Below, piece after piece: positions 48,400-60,059 of a stretch of 64,000 nucleotides of DNA. This DNA is from Adiantum capillus-veneris (lineage: Eukaryota; Streptophyta; Polypodiopsida; Polypodiales; Pteridaceae), in assembly GCA_014529385.2 (NCBI GenBank), contig CM043962.1, positions 122,721,970 to 122,785,969 of the forward strand. Reading direction: 5' to 3'. How positions within the stretch are numbered: position 1 is the first letter of the stretch; each line of letters starts with the position of its first letter. Position numbers and translations under genes: made by a program. The notes beneath the pieces were generated by a model. It did not search any database. It saw only the letters and a list, made by a program, of their open reading frames with translations, and was not told the DNA's origin.

Positions 48400-49240
48400 C
48401 TAGGAAGATTTATGTGCATCATTTTAGGTTTGAGCTTTAATGGTAACATTGGAATTAGGGTTAAGTATTAATGGTAGTTATGCATCATTAAGCTAAGCTT
48501 CAAAGGTAGATTTGCACTCATAAGCTAAGCTTTAATAGTAGCTTTGCACTTAGATGTAAGTTTAGTAACTACCTTGCATTTTTAGGTTTAAGCTTTAATG
48601 GAAACCTCGCAATTAAGATTAAGTGATAAGAGTATCTATGCATCATTGAGTTAAGCTTAAAAGGTATATTTTCACTCATAAGCTAAGCTTTAATGGTAAC
48701 TTTGCACTTAGATGTAAGCTTTAGTGACTACCTTTCATTTTTTGGTTTAAGCTTTAATGAAAACCTCGCAATTAGGGTCAAGTGATAAGAGTATCTATGC
48801 ATCATAAAGTTAAGCTTCAAAGGTAAAATTGCTCTCGTAAGCTAAGCTTTAATGGTAACTTTGCACTTAGATGTAAGCTTTAGTGACTACCTTGTATTTT
48901 AGTTTTAAGCTTTAATGGAAACCTCGTAATTAGGATTAAGTGCTAAGAGTATCTATGCATCATTTATCTAAGCTTCCAATGTAGATTTTCACTCTTAAGC
49001 TAAGCTTTAATGGTAACTTTGCACTTAGGTGTAAGCTTTAGTGACTACCTTGTATTTTAGGTTTAAGCTTTAATGAAAACCTCGCAATTAGGGTTAAGTC
49101 CTAAAAGTATCTATGCATCATTAAGTTAAGTTTCAAAGGTAGATTTGCACTCTTAAGCTAAGCATTAATGGTAACTTTGCACTTAGGTGTAAGCTTTAGT
49201 GACTACCTTGTATTTTAGGTTTAAGCTTTAATGGAAAGCT
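48400..49240 (+). repeat. 158-bp tandem array, five units
   Basis: The motif TTAGTGACTACC (or TTAGTAACTACC) recurs at 48562, 48721, 48880, 49038 and 49196. The spacing is 158-159 bp. Each unit has several AAGCTTTAATGG-like sub-blocks. It lies inside the solo-LTR candidate. Confidence 0.92.
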
Positions 49241-51000
49241 CGAAGACTCATAAATTATAGGACAACCTTCTATCTTCCTAGAATGGAAAGTTAAGCACCA
49301 TAAGAAAAGAGTAGTTGTTTAAACTCGATAGAAGTAGTTCAATTTTTGGTATTGAAGAGTATTTCTAAAGTTGTCGATTTCAAGTTTGTCGGGATGGGGG
49401 AGATAGGGGATAACTTCGCGGAATTGACCCCCATGTTGTTTTAAATCGAAAACTCTACAAGCTTCCATGGAGATGTCCCATGGATGGCAAAGGATTGCAA
49501 AAACCTGAGAATAGACAAAACCGGGATTGAACTTAAAAAGTTGGCATTTCTGAAGAGACATTAACTATCAAATGCCTATGGCAAAAACTCGCTTGTATTT
49601 TCTAAATAAACTTGGCTGGTAGATAATTAATGAATGTAGGAATTAAGGTTGATAAATGAATGAACCTGGAAAGTACAAACTAGGAGTTAAAAAGGAATCT
49701 CGAGAGGTGATACGGATAGCCCATTGAAAACATAGATTTAACTAGAAGTTTTGAAGATTGTCTGGAAATGACCGGAAACCAAGATGGATCTTCTTGATTC
49801 TCTTGGGGAACATGATGGAGATTGGCCCTTTTCGGCTAAGGCAGCGTAATCGGCAAGTTGTTATACCTAGGTCATTCATGCTCGAGGAATAAGGGATGAA
49901 TGGGTTTGTTTTATTTTTGCCCGGCCGGGTGAAGTACCCGCAGTATCTTATTGGAAATCGGCCATAATTTGGGTATGGCCTGATGCCAATAGTTGGATGA
50001 GAAGGTCATACTCAGGGAGGATGATGTGAATTTAATTAAGGAAATTTGTTCGACTTGGTTGCTTAAAAAGGAACTCGAAAGGCTAGGAATATAGGGGCTA
50101 TCATGTGCATGTGTCACCAGATGGTGCTATACCTCTCAAAATAAAATACTTAGGAAGGAATGATTAAATTACTTGATAAGCATTTCCAAACACTTAATTC
50201 TCGGAAATATTGTGAAGGTGTTTCCATTTTGATGGCTTGTAACCGATTATCTTGGCCTGAATGGGGAGGCAAGATGAATTGGTTGAAACTAAATGTGTTG
50301 CCTGATTAGTTAGGAAACTAGTTACAAGCTAATTATAGCAGATAAAGGAAATGAAATGAATTAAAAGTTTCTAAATAAAGATCTAGTGGAAACAACCAGA
50401 TGAATTTCCCTAAACGAGGGTATGCAATAGATTGCATGTTGCTTGTTGTTTGATGATGTCTAATAGACTGCTGTCTTCCTGATTTTGTAGTAGTTAAGTA
50501 CTACCTCGGGAAGGGATTTTCATGAAATGGTTTGGTGGGTGGGCGGATCCGGAGGGTCATATGGTCGGATGTTGATTTAAATTTTTTATGTTAAACGCTA
50601 GGACTACGTGGGATAAAAATGGGTAACCGGGGACGAGCGAGACCAAGTAGGATTGCAAGATCCCTCTTCTTAGGGTAAAGTGATAACTGCCATGCCTGCT
50701 TGTCAAGAAAAAGGAGTTATCTCCATGAACCAAGGGAGAAAAAGAAAGCAAGAGCAAATCCTCAAGTTAAAGATCAAGCGAATCAAGACTAAGGACCACG
50801 ATTTTGGGTGTAGAAAGCTGTCAAGGACATATTGATTATGAGAAGCGGATAGAATCATTGAATGAAGGGATGTACCCCCTTGGGTTGGCATTCGAGATAG
50901 GCTGGAGTCTTGTCTGAGTGTCGGTCCCAAGTGGGAGGGATACCTGCAGATAGATCTACGTCATTCCCTAGAACGTTCTAGAGGACTGAAGGAGCTGAGT
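49241..51000. other. Rest of the solo-LTR candidate, no gene recognised
   Basis: AT-rich, with short frames lacking domains. Belongs to the 47598-51028 insertion. Confidence 0.5.
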
Positions 51001-51017
51001 AGGGTCGAGTCTGGGTA

Positions 51018-51873
51018 TGGCCCTCACAATTGGCCAATTGAAGCTTGTGCTGCACCATGTGCTTCTTCATTTTGAGACCTATCCACATGCCTTAAACTCC
51101 AAGCTTCAAAATGCTTAAGCAAATCCTTCGCTTGAAAACACATATTTTGTAGCCTTGGATTCTTGCTTTGCCACACCCCAAGTTTAACCACCAAAAGAGC
51201 ATCACCTCTTACCCTCACAAGATGGATGCCCAGCTCAAGGAAAAGATTGATCCCTTTCTCCAAATTAGCATATTTGGCTTCATTTTTGCTTTGTGCCGTA
51301 AGCTTCAAACTCCTTTACCAAAGAACCTTGAGGATCATAAATTACAACACCTCCTGAAGCTTCACCATGCGCTTTCCTATAAGAGCCATCAAAAACCAAC
51401 AGATAGGTATTGTCTATGTCGGGAGCTTCCATGTGTTGCTTCTTCACCGTGTCCTCATTAAGAAGAATTGGATTTTCCTTATAAGTAAGCAGATCATCCA
51501 ATGTAGTCCTCGCACTCTCCTCAACAAGAAAAGAAAATCGGAAGTTCTGTAGCTCCACAATCCACTTCATGAGCCTCTTTGACAAAGCAGGTCTATTCAC
51601 CAATTGAAGTAGAAGAGTGTAGCTAGTGAGTAATGCGAATGGTTTAGGGAGAAGGTAGTGCCTAAACCTTCTACATGCATAAATCACACTCACCATGATG
51701 AGTTCCACCTCATTATAGCCTCTTTCCACCTTTATCTTCGCCCTGCTAGCACAATGTATAGGCTTCATGTAGTGGGAGTCGCTACCTTGTTGAAGAATCA
51801 TAGCTCCAATAGTATCCTCACCTACTACTGATGGATTAACATAAAACTCCTTATCCCAATTAGGAGCTTGCAT
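51018..51873 (-). pseudogene. RNase H and archaeal-type second RNase H of gypsy element 2
   Basis: The first RNase H is at 51873-51560: KEFYVNPSVVGEDTIGAMI (catalytic Asp replaced by Asn) and CRRFRHYLLPKPF. After a linker comes the second domain: YLLVFDGSYRKAHGEASGG (first Asp, about 51400), then, in a new frame, KNEAKYANLEKGINLFLELG (Glu), VRGDALLVVKLG (Asp) and RHVDRSQNEEAHG (about 51070). The second block is the aRNase H that characterises Tat elements. The 3' end is cut by the ATTGG-flanked insertion. Confidence 0.8.
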
Positions 51874-52845
51874 AGCAGGAAGAGAACTAAGAACCTCTTT
51901 GATACCTTGAAAAGCTCTTCACATTCATTTGTCCATTGTAGAGGATCGAACCTTGCTACTTGTTGTAGAGGATAAAGAAGTTGAGAGGACAAGGGAATGA
52001 ACCTTGACACATACTTCACCTTTTAAATGAAAGTAGCAAGTTTCTTTCTATCCTTAGGTGATGGGAGAAGCACCAAAGCATTCACTTTGTAAGGATCAAT
52101 CACATTCTCTTGGTTGAGCAAGATGACACTTCTTTGGGTTAAGTTGATCTCCACTTTAATCATATTGCTTCAATGTCATCCCAAGATTTGCACAATGATC
52201 CTTTCTAGAGATATAAACACAAAATTCATCAATAAGATCCTTCACAAACTTGCCAAGAAAGGGAGAGAACACCTTATTGCATGCTTTTGGTACCACACAC
52301 AGCCATTCATAAGACCAAAAGGAAACACACAATAACGAAATCATCCCCATGGTGTGACAAATCTGGTCTTTGTTTGATCTTTTAAAGCCAAGGTGTGCTG
52401 AAAATATTCAGAGAATCCATCACATACACTATACTTCTCATGCCCTGCAATAGAATCAAGTATGTCATCTATGAAAGGAAGAGGGTATAGGATCCCTCTT
52501 CATAGCTGCATTTAGAGGCTTAGAATCACCACATATCCTCCACTTTTCATCCTTCTTGGGTGTGACAACAACAGGACTCATCCATTTTGCAGTACTCACA
52601 AGACATATGAAACCTACTTTGAGAAGCTTATCTACTTCTTCCTTTAAAGCATTAAGTTGTACATGTCCTATTCTCCTTAGCTTTTGGTGTATGGACTGAA
52701 CTCCTTCCTTGATTAGAATGTGAATTTCCTCTCCCTTGAAGCCTCTAATTTCCTCATAATAAGTGATAAATAAATGGGGAAATTGATGCATCATATGTAA
52801 GTACTCACCCTTCCCATGACTAGTCAAGGCGGGAGACAACATACC
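51874..52845 (-). pseudogene. Reverse transcriptase of gypsy element 2
   Basis: N-terminal part in the long frame 53307-52465: VGFICLVSTAKWMSPVVVTP, then WRICGDSKPLNAA. The palm region near 52350-52150 is full of shifts. The catalytic block reads LIDEFCVYI, with the second Asp changed to Glu. The connection part (52019-51825: YVSRFIPLSSQLLYPLQQVA) follows. Inactive. Confidence 0.8.
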
Positions 52846-53460
52846 TTGTATCAGCTTCTGTTTTCCATTAAGTTGAACTTTGGGTTGCATCAACTCTTCA
52901 ATTTGCTCATAAGGTCCATATATATCCTCATTCTCCATTCTCCATATGGCCAAGAAATCTTTGTTTCTCATCATGCTCTTCTTCTCAAGAAACAAGGAGA
53001 CAACATCTAGATCACTATTGCTGCTATTTTCCACTTCACTATCATCATCCCCATTGTCTTCTTCTTCACTTGAGTACTCTGCTTCATCACTTTTCTCATC
53101 AAAATCAGCATCCAAAGATTTCTTTCTAGCCATGTCAAACCTCTTCTTATCACCCCTTCTACTGTAGAGAGTGATAGTATCATGTCCCCAATCATGTACA
53201 ACTTTGGTTGCCTGTAACCATGGTCTTCCAAGGATGAGAGGGAAAGCACCAATACCCTTGGACATAACATGGAAATTGACCACCACTTTAAAATCAAATA
53301 CATCCACCTCCCAAGTCCTTTATAACTCCCAAGCATTTCACCCTTGATTGGTTGGCAAGCTTTATGCAAAAACTTGAATTCTTCACCATGCTGAGTCCCA
53401 ACTTTGATACACAAGCTTGAGTAATAACACATACATGTGCACCTCCATCAATATAAGCCT
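52846..53460 (-). pseudogene. Protease and acidic linker of gypsy element 2
   Basis: The active-site region near 53460-53400 reads EAYIDGGAHVCVI. It continues over a frameshift to DVFDFKVVVNFHVMSK and PLILGRPWLQATK (about 53230). An acidic linker rich in Asp, Glu and Ser follows (about 53110-52990). The N-terminus runs straight into the LTR-like repeat, so gag and the start of the protease are missing. Confidence 0.75.
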
Positions 53461-53468
53461 CTACAAAA

Positions 53469-53945
53469 TAATCAAAATTGATTCTACATGTTGCTACATG
53501 AAAAATTGATTCTAGACACCGTTGAAGATTATCAAAATTGATTATACATGTAACACACCGCTACATGAAAAATTGACGTGAACAGAGAGCTCTCCAGAGT
53601 CAACTACATGTAGAGCAGGCAAGGTGAGGAAAAAAACTACATAAAAAACCATCAAGGAGGCACGATGAGCTAAAACCTGCAAGTTTTTGGAGTTTGGTTG
53701 AACTTTTTTGAGTTTGTACATGAGTTTTAGTTATATGCAAATCTCACTTCAAAAAAATTACTCAGAAGCACTTGCAATAACCCGACAGCTGGCGCTATAC
53801 TAGTGACTTTCCCTACATGTACATGTGCTTGCTAAAGCAAGCTAAAAACCACACAAATAGAAAGCCCACACACCCTTTTGACATCGTGCGTCATGTCGAT
53901 ATGTACAAATTTACAAAAAACGGGGTGTCAAAAATGCGTCCAACA
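53469..53945 (-). repeat. 5' LTR-like repeat of gypsy element 2
   Basis: Same family as 44456-44868 but longer by an internal duplication near 53480-53570, where ATCAAAATTGATT and GCTACATGAAAAATTGA each occur twice. Confidence 0.7.
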
Positions 53946-55330
53946 CCGTCTCGTCTAAAGAGAGGAACTGGTGGAAAAAGGAGAACATGAAAGCTACCAT
54001 TAGGCTCATTGAAACCTGGCCGCAGAAACAAAAGGTGCAATGCAGATTGGCCCGTGATAGAATAATGTAGATCTACTCAGAGACACTCCCACACCCCACA
54101 TGAGGAGGAGCAATTGTGCGATAGTTTTGGGAGTGAGAAGAAGTAGCAGCTTTGTGAGCATTGCAAGCACCTCAATAAATCACCATGTTGCACCGGTGGT
54201 TAAAGACCTAAAGCAAGATGCATGAAGCTCACAAAATTCTAAAGAATTCAAGGTGGCTTGACATAGGAAAATCCATAAGAGGCTGCTCTCCTAGAGTTTG
54301 TGTCAAAGCGGCTCTATGTTTCGGCATTGTGAGGCCACTAAGTAAGAGTAGTCTCCAAATTCTCATTATTAAAACTAGAAAACATGTGAAACTAGGTAAA
54401 CATGGCTCTAAACTTGGTTTGTTTTGTAAAACTCACAGACAATGAGTGTTATATTGAAATAAGAGCACAAAAAATTTACAATCATAGCCCTGCTCCAATC
54501 GAGCCTAGGCATCAACCATTTCAAGGACAATCACCATGATCACACAAGAGCATATGAGTTCAAAGGGCTCTACAAAAATCCCCCAGAACCACAAAACATC
54601 AGCATAACTAAAAACACACTATCGACAAGCCGACACACCTTGGATGCCACCACCAGAAGAGGCTTTACCACCACAGCCTTCAACAATGTCCAAAGGAGTT
54701 CGGAGTAGACAAAAACACACTATCGACAAGCCGACACACCTTGGATGCCACCACTAGAAGAGGCTTTACCACCACAGCCTTCAACAATGTCCAAAGGAGT
54801 TCGGAGTAGACAAAACCCGAAGAAGAACCAAAAAACACTATGAAAATGCACTTGATTGAGCTTTGAGTTAGCCTACCACACGTAGAAGTTAAAGTTACAA
54901 TGTTGTCGTTACAATGGTTTGGTGACTAGTCCCAAACTTATGGGATATTTACATATTCACCAACATTATAGTATGTGCAAAACCATAGTCAATAATGATC
55001 ACAAGAATAGTTAATTTTTGTTTAAGTTTTTTTTTTTTTTTTGGGGGGCGGTGGGGGGGGTCTTTTTAATCCAAAATCTGAAACTTATCAAAAAGAGAAC
55101 AGCATCACAGGATCTATTTGATCAAAATTTCACTAATTTTGTGATAAATTCTATTAATTAATAATTAATTGAAGAGATTTTACAACACCTTTTTAATACC
55201 TTTCAACCACCTTTTTGTATGTATACCACTAAGATTTTCACATGAAATATTTTTTTTCCTTGGAGCGGACCTATGCTAAACTTTCATAAAAAGATGAAAG
55301 TTCTTACACACAAATTATGTGAAGCAATAT
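53946..55330. repeat. Inverted copy of 10.87-12.33 kb
   Basis: Reads as the reverse complement of that region. It includes the sequence next to the LTR-like repeat, the 11.5 kb stretch, the poly-C place (here a broken G tract near 55040) and the AT-rich part with TTAATTATTAATT. With the direct duplication, the same sequence is present three times (near 4, 11 and 54.5 kb), plus a partial fourth at 60.06-60.4 kb. Confidence 0.85.
54611..54812. repeat. 101-bp tandem duplication inside the inverted block
   Basis: AAAACACACTATCGACAAGC at 54611 recurs at 54712. The single-copy state is found near 4.4 and 11.55 kb. Confidence 0.93.
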
Positions 55331-55781
55331 GCACCACTCTTGCATTCAATTGCAAAGGGTTTTGTGATTCTCAGCTATCAAGAGAAACAATCGGATTCAA
55401 TTACTACCCAGCATGCCCAGACCCGGACTTCAAATTTGGTTTGAGCTCACACTCACACTTTGGATTTCTCACAATCATAATGCAAGATGAAGTTCAGGGC
55501 CTTTAAGCATAAAAAGGAGATGCATGGATTGATGTGGTACCTATACCAAACTCATTTATTGTCCTCTTGGGTGATCAAGTTGAGGTAAATATTAATTATG
55601 ATTGTAAAACAATACAAATTGTATGCCAAAATGTTTCAATAAAACTTTCTATCGAGCTTAATAGTCAATCTTTCATGTCTGCAAAGACTGACACCATTCT
55701 TTCTTGCTTTAAATATTGACAAATGGATACTACAAGAGTGTTGAACATCCAATCATGACAAATATACTAAAACCATGAATG
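55273..55781 (+). pseudogene. 2-oxoglutarate/Fe(II) dioxygenase pseudogene, central part
   Basis: Plant 2OG dioxygenase fragment (gibberellin-oxidase or jasmonate-oxygenase type; subfamily not resolved). Seen: KVLTHKLCEAICTTLAF, GFNYYPACPDPDFKFGLSS, HSHFGFLTIIMQDEVQGL, two stops (about 55505), then GDAWIDVVPIPNSFIVLLGD. The iron-binding His-x-Asp reads His-Ser-His, so one ligand is lost. An intron starts at GAG/GTAAAT (about 55585). The next exon begins near 55720 with GYYKSVEHPIM, which holds the second iron-binding His. LARD-S copy 3 inserts at 55782 and the C-terminal exon continues at 58685. Confidence 0.82.
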
Positions 55782-56749
55782 TGTTGAGAGAGAAAGAGAG
55801 AGCACAGAAATAGAACCCCAAAGTGTGTAGAATACACACATGAGATGATTCATATATAGAGGGGACCTGGGTGCCATATATAGAGAAGCCATATATTGAG
55901 TAGCTTCACATATAAGCTCAACACCCCCGCTCAAATAAGGGTCCCTAATTGTGGATGAAAAAACCCTTGGGGGATCAAGGGAAAAACCCACAGCTCTATA
56001 TACACCCACCGTTATATTATAAAAATCATTGAATATACAAATGTTCATGAGGAGCTACATCACTCCTTTTACAATGAATATTTTATGAGGAGCTACATCA
56101 CTCCTTTTACAATGAATGTTTTATGAGGAGCTACATCACTCCTTTTACAATGAATGTTATATGAGGAGTTACATTACTCCTATCCTATCAAATAAAATAA
56201 TGAATACAGACGTTCAATAAAGAGATGTAAAGGCTATCGATTCGCTTATAATCAGAAGTGTCTCCGTGAATCTGCTGTGTAGCTTTTCATCAATATCGTA
56301 TCACCAAACATGTCTTCATGTTGTCATCAATACGGCATCACCAAACATGTCTTCATAAATCTTTTATCATCACCAAGTTTGTCTTCATAAAATCAATTCT
56401 TTGATCAATCCTACATAGATCATAGACTCAAAAAACATAGTCATGAAAATTATTAGCATTGTTAATGAAATAATTACGTTCACAATGCCATAAGAGATGG
56501 TTCGTGATGCCACTCTTTTGACGACATATATATGCACAACAATATATGATACATAAAGTATGAACCTAAAAGTACAAGATGCGTGATTATGTGAGGCATA
56601 TGACATATGTATATAATACATAAAACGACATTTATCAACGTAGTGATATCAATGAGTATCATCAAAGTATTAACAAAATATCATCATTGTATCAATAAAA
56701 ATGAATAAATCATCATGGTATCAACGAAAAGCATCATAGAATAATCATT

Positions 56750-57330
56750 GTATCAACGAAACAACATCATGGTATCACCAAGAATAACCATGGTATCAAC
56801 GAAACAACATCATGATATCATCGAGAATAATCATTGTATCACTGAAACAACATCATGGTATCACCGAGAATAACCATGGTATCAACGAAACAACATCATG
56901 GTATCACCGAGAATAACCATGGTATTAACGAAACAACATCATGATATCACCAAGAATAATCATTGTATCAACGAAACAACATCATGACATCACCGAGAAT
57001 AACCATGGTATCAACGAAACAACATCATGGTATCATCGAGAATAACCATGGTATCAACGAAACATCATCATGGTATCAACGAAAATCACCATGGAATCAA
57101 CAAAATATCATCATGGCATCACCGACAATAACCATGGTATCAACGAAATATCATCATGACACCGAGAATAACCATGGTATCAATGAAATATCATCATGGT
57201 ATCAACGAAATATCATCATGACACCGAGAATAACCATGGTATCAATGAAATATCATCATGGTATCAACAAAAATCACCATGACCAAAGTACTAACAAAAC
57301 ATCATCATGGTACCATCAAAATCACTATGG
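56750..57330. repeat. 43-bp minisatellite array (copy 3)
   Basis: Same unit as in copies 1 and 2. The 137-codon open frame at 56963-57376 is only the repeat read in one frame. Confidence 0.9.
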
Positions 57331-57539
57331 TATCAGCGAGAAATTATCAATAAAACGATGTAAACTATATCTCTAGAAGAATAATTATACGAGAATCAAT
57401 GAACGAGTATATCATATAACAAAAGATCATATACCAACAATAGCCCGATAGAATTTGGAGGATCATCAATGGCTCGACCGAATCGGAACGATGTGTAACT
57501 AGCTTCTGCAGCAAAGTTACGTCTGTAACAAATATATGA

Positions 57540-58500
57540 TTGATGAAGAGAAAATATAATTGAGAAGTTTTTAATTATGAGAAAAATCAAAAGCAAAAAG
57601 TAAAATTTTTCTTTTCAAACATATTCGCAGTCCGAGACAATAAGCTAAAATTGGTGCAGAATTTAGAGAAACTTTCTTTTGCAAAGTTGTAGACCACATC
57701 GATTCCGATGGCTCAAGCGAATAGTTTCTCCAAAATCGTTCTCAATTAGGAGAAAAATCAAAAAACAAAAAATGAAAGCTGCTTTTCAGGCATGTACGCA
57801 ATCCGCCAACGATAACTCAAAATCATTGCAGAATTTGAAAAAAAAAACTTTCTTCTGCAAAGTTATAGACCACATCGATTTCAGTGCCTTCGCGGGCTGT
57901 TTCTGCAAAATCGTTTAGTTTGCAGTCTGCGAATGATAAGTCAAAATTGGTGCAGAATTTTAAAAAACTTTCTATTGCAAAGTTGTAGACCACATCGATT
58001 CCGGTGCCCACGTAGAGTAGTTTTTGCAAAATCGTTTTCAATCAATGGAAAAATCAAAAACAAAAAGAGAAATTGCTTTTCAGGCATGTTTGCAGTCCGC
58101 GAATGATAAGTCAAAATTGGTGTAGAATTTGAAAAAACTTGCCTTCTGCAAAGTTGTAGACAACATCGATTTTGGTGCCTTCAGCGGGTAGTTTCTGCAA
58201 AATCATTTTCAATCAGGAGAAAAATCAAAAACAAAAAGCAAAGTTGCTTTTCACCATGTATGCAGCCCACGAACGATAACTCAAAATCGGTGTAGAATTT
58301 GAAAAAACTTTCTTCTACAAAGTTGTAGCCCACATCAAATCCGGTGCCTGGCGTTGGTAGTTTCTACAAAATCATTTTGAATCAGTAGAAAAATCAAAAA
58401 CAAAAAGCGAAATTGCTTTTCAGACATGTACGCAGTCCAGGAAAGATAACTCAAAATCGGTGCATAATTTCAAAAAACTTTCTTCTGCAAAGTTTTTAAT
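57540..58500. repeat. 171-bp satellite array (copy 3)
   Basis: Five to six units. One is shortened near 57900-57990 by an internal deletion. Confidence 0.9.
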
Positions 58501-58684
58501 GAGGAGAAAAATGGAAAACAAGAACGTTCTGCTCTAATAGCATGTTGAGAGAGAAAGAGAGAGCACATAAATAGAACCCCAAAGTGTGTAGAATACACAC
58601 ATGAGATGATGTATATATAAAGGGGACCTGGGTGCCATATATAGAGAAGCCATATATTGAGTAGCTTCACATATAAGCTCAACA

Positions 58685-58881
58685 GAATTTCCATTGCTTG
58701 TTTTTATGGTCCGAATAAGCATGAACATGTCAAACCCCTCAATCAATTTGTGACTCCAAGGCATCCCACCATGTACAAGGAAACGCAATTTGGTAACTAT
58801 CTTAAGCATGGATTCAATCGAGGGCTAAATGGCAAGTCGAATCTAGAATCTAGTAGTGGAAGACTTATTACATTTTCTTAG
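58685..58881 (+). pseudogene. 2OG dioxygenase C-terminal part
   Basis: ISIACFYGPNKHEHVKPLNQ, then FVTPRHPTMYKETQFGNYL and a stop at about 58879. This is the typical C-terminal end of plant 2OG dioxygenases. It joins the part ending at 55781 across LARD-S copy 3, and the join creates one stop where the family normally has Arg. An AATAAA signal lies near 58930. Confidence 0.85.
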
Positions 58882-58889
58882 CTCCTTGG

Positions 58890-60059
58890 TTAAATAGTTG
58901 TATAAATATGGAGCTATTACATATAGATGTAATAAATCACTTTGCGGTAAAAAGAAGTTACAAGGCTTATTTCTCTTTACAAATCCTTCAAGCCACCCTA
59001 TTATATGACAAGTCCAAGATTTCAATGAAACACCTAGAAGACTTAGAAGAACCATGCACAAGAGATTCCTCTCAAGCTATCCTATAGGAATGTTTATTGG
59101 TTTTTCAAAGCACTATGTGGATTGGGTAAATTTTTGTTGTATGTTCAATTCATGATGATTTTTTCCTTAAGATTAATGAAGAAAATGATGATTGATTTGG
59201 TGTGCCTAAAATGGCCTCTCTTGTTTTTTGATGCATGCTACAACTTATGTGTGAATTATTTAAAGCATTCATGATGAAAACTTTTTTGGTCTATCGAAGG
59301 AAGTTTCTTTTTTTCTTTTTTTTTGGGAAGGCGGGGGGGGGGGGGCGCGCGCACTGATCATGAGGTTTTGATGTGAGGTGTTTACTTAACTAATGCATTT
59401 GATATGAGTTTTATTGGTTTCTTTGAGAGCCACTTTGGGTTCCCAAAGAAACCATTTGATATGAGTTTTAGTGTTTTTCTTTTGTTTCCAAACGAGGTGA
59501 AGGATCTTGATGGCCTACTAAAGAAGTGCTATGAAGTAAGAGAACGGAAGGGGTGGGCTAGATGAGTGCTCATATGGTGTAATTTGTATTTGGAGGAAAG
59601 GTTTTAGCTATTAGAAGCAGGAAGCATATGGTGAAAAAGTGTCACAAGTTTCTCTAAAAGTGGTGGGGAGGGTGTTTGTTTTTTGGATGTGGTCAAAATA
59701 TATTCATTCAATTGACCTTGCATTGTCGGTAGCGGGATTTGATGGAACATTGCTCTAGCTCTCTCAAAAAGCATGCAAGCATTCTCAAATCTCCAATGGT
59801 CACACAAGCCAGATATTTCATAGGCATCGAGCAGGAAAAGGTCAATAATGATCACAATAATGGTTAATCTTTTGTTATGATAGCATCAAAGTACTTATTA
59901 CAGTTAGAAGTTTTCACAAATAACCATATTAGTTTTGAACCAAAGGTAATTAGTTTTGGTAAATGACCAAAAAACAAATTTGCTTCATTGATCTTGACGA
60001 CGTTTGATATGGACCTTGGCAGCTGTAGTCATAACTATGTTGATGTAGAATTGAATTTC
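58890..60059. other. Unassigned, with a 13-G tract
   Basis: AT-rich sequence. A GC burst at 59331-59352 has 13 G followed by CGCGCGC. No gene recognised. Confidence 0.5.

Larger units (their letters stand above)
47598..51028 (+). mobile_element. 3.43 kb TG...CA insertion, probable solo LTR
   Basis: Begins TGTAAGG and ends CCCTCACA. It is flanked by exact ATTGG at 47593-47597 and 51029-51033. These are the marks of an LTR, and no internal coding region or second LTR is seen, so a solo LTR left by recombination is the simplest reading. A TATA box at 48081 is preceded by six 29-bp repeats and followed by a 158-bp tandem array. It separates the aRNase H end from the integrase start of gypsy element 2, and the host frame is continuous across the junction. 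Confidence 0.72.
44456..53945 (-). mobile_element. Ty3/gypsy retrotransposon 2, Tat-like with two RNase H domains, gag missing, nested insertions
   Basis: Minus-strand element with, in order, protease, RT, RNase H, a second RNase H of the archaeal type, and integrase. Direct repeats of 413 and 477 bp bound it (44456-44868 and 53469-53945) and look like LTRs. The protease starts immediately inside the 5' repeat, so gag has been lost. No target-site duplication matches (TAAGA against CCGTC), and the 5' side belongs to a larger inverted duplication. Two elements have inserted into its polyprotein (46220-47541 and 47598-51028). A double RNase H is the hallmark of the Tat lineage. Confidence 0.8.
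55782..58684 (-). mobile_element. LARD-S copy 3, complete, inserted in the dioxygenase pseudogene
   Basis: 2.9 kb, minus strand. 5' LTR 58543-58684, degraded primer-binding site (TGCTATTAGAGC), 171-bp array (about 57540-58500), 43-bp array (about 56750-57330), three to four 38-bp repeats (56040-56190), polypurine GAGCGGGGG (55924-55932), 3' LTR 55782-55923. Target-site copies are GAATG (55777-55781) and GAATT (58685-58689), four of five matching. The two 142-bp LTRs differ at about four positions, so the insertion is not very recent. No coding capacity. Confidence 0.9.

Noticed and set aside
44456-53945. Target-site duplication for gypsy element 2
   Set aside because: The five bases outside the two LTR-like repeats (TAAGA and CCGTC) do not match, so the outer flanks have been rearranged or the ends are not those of one insertion.
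56963-57376. 137-codon frame rich in Asn, His and Ile
   Set aside because: It is the 43-bp repeat read in one frame. The period is not a multiple of three, and it is not kept in the other two LARD-S copies.
59331-59352. CpG-island-like promoter
   Set aside because: The GC burst is only a 13-G run with a short CG repeat, and no gene follows.
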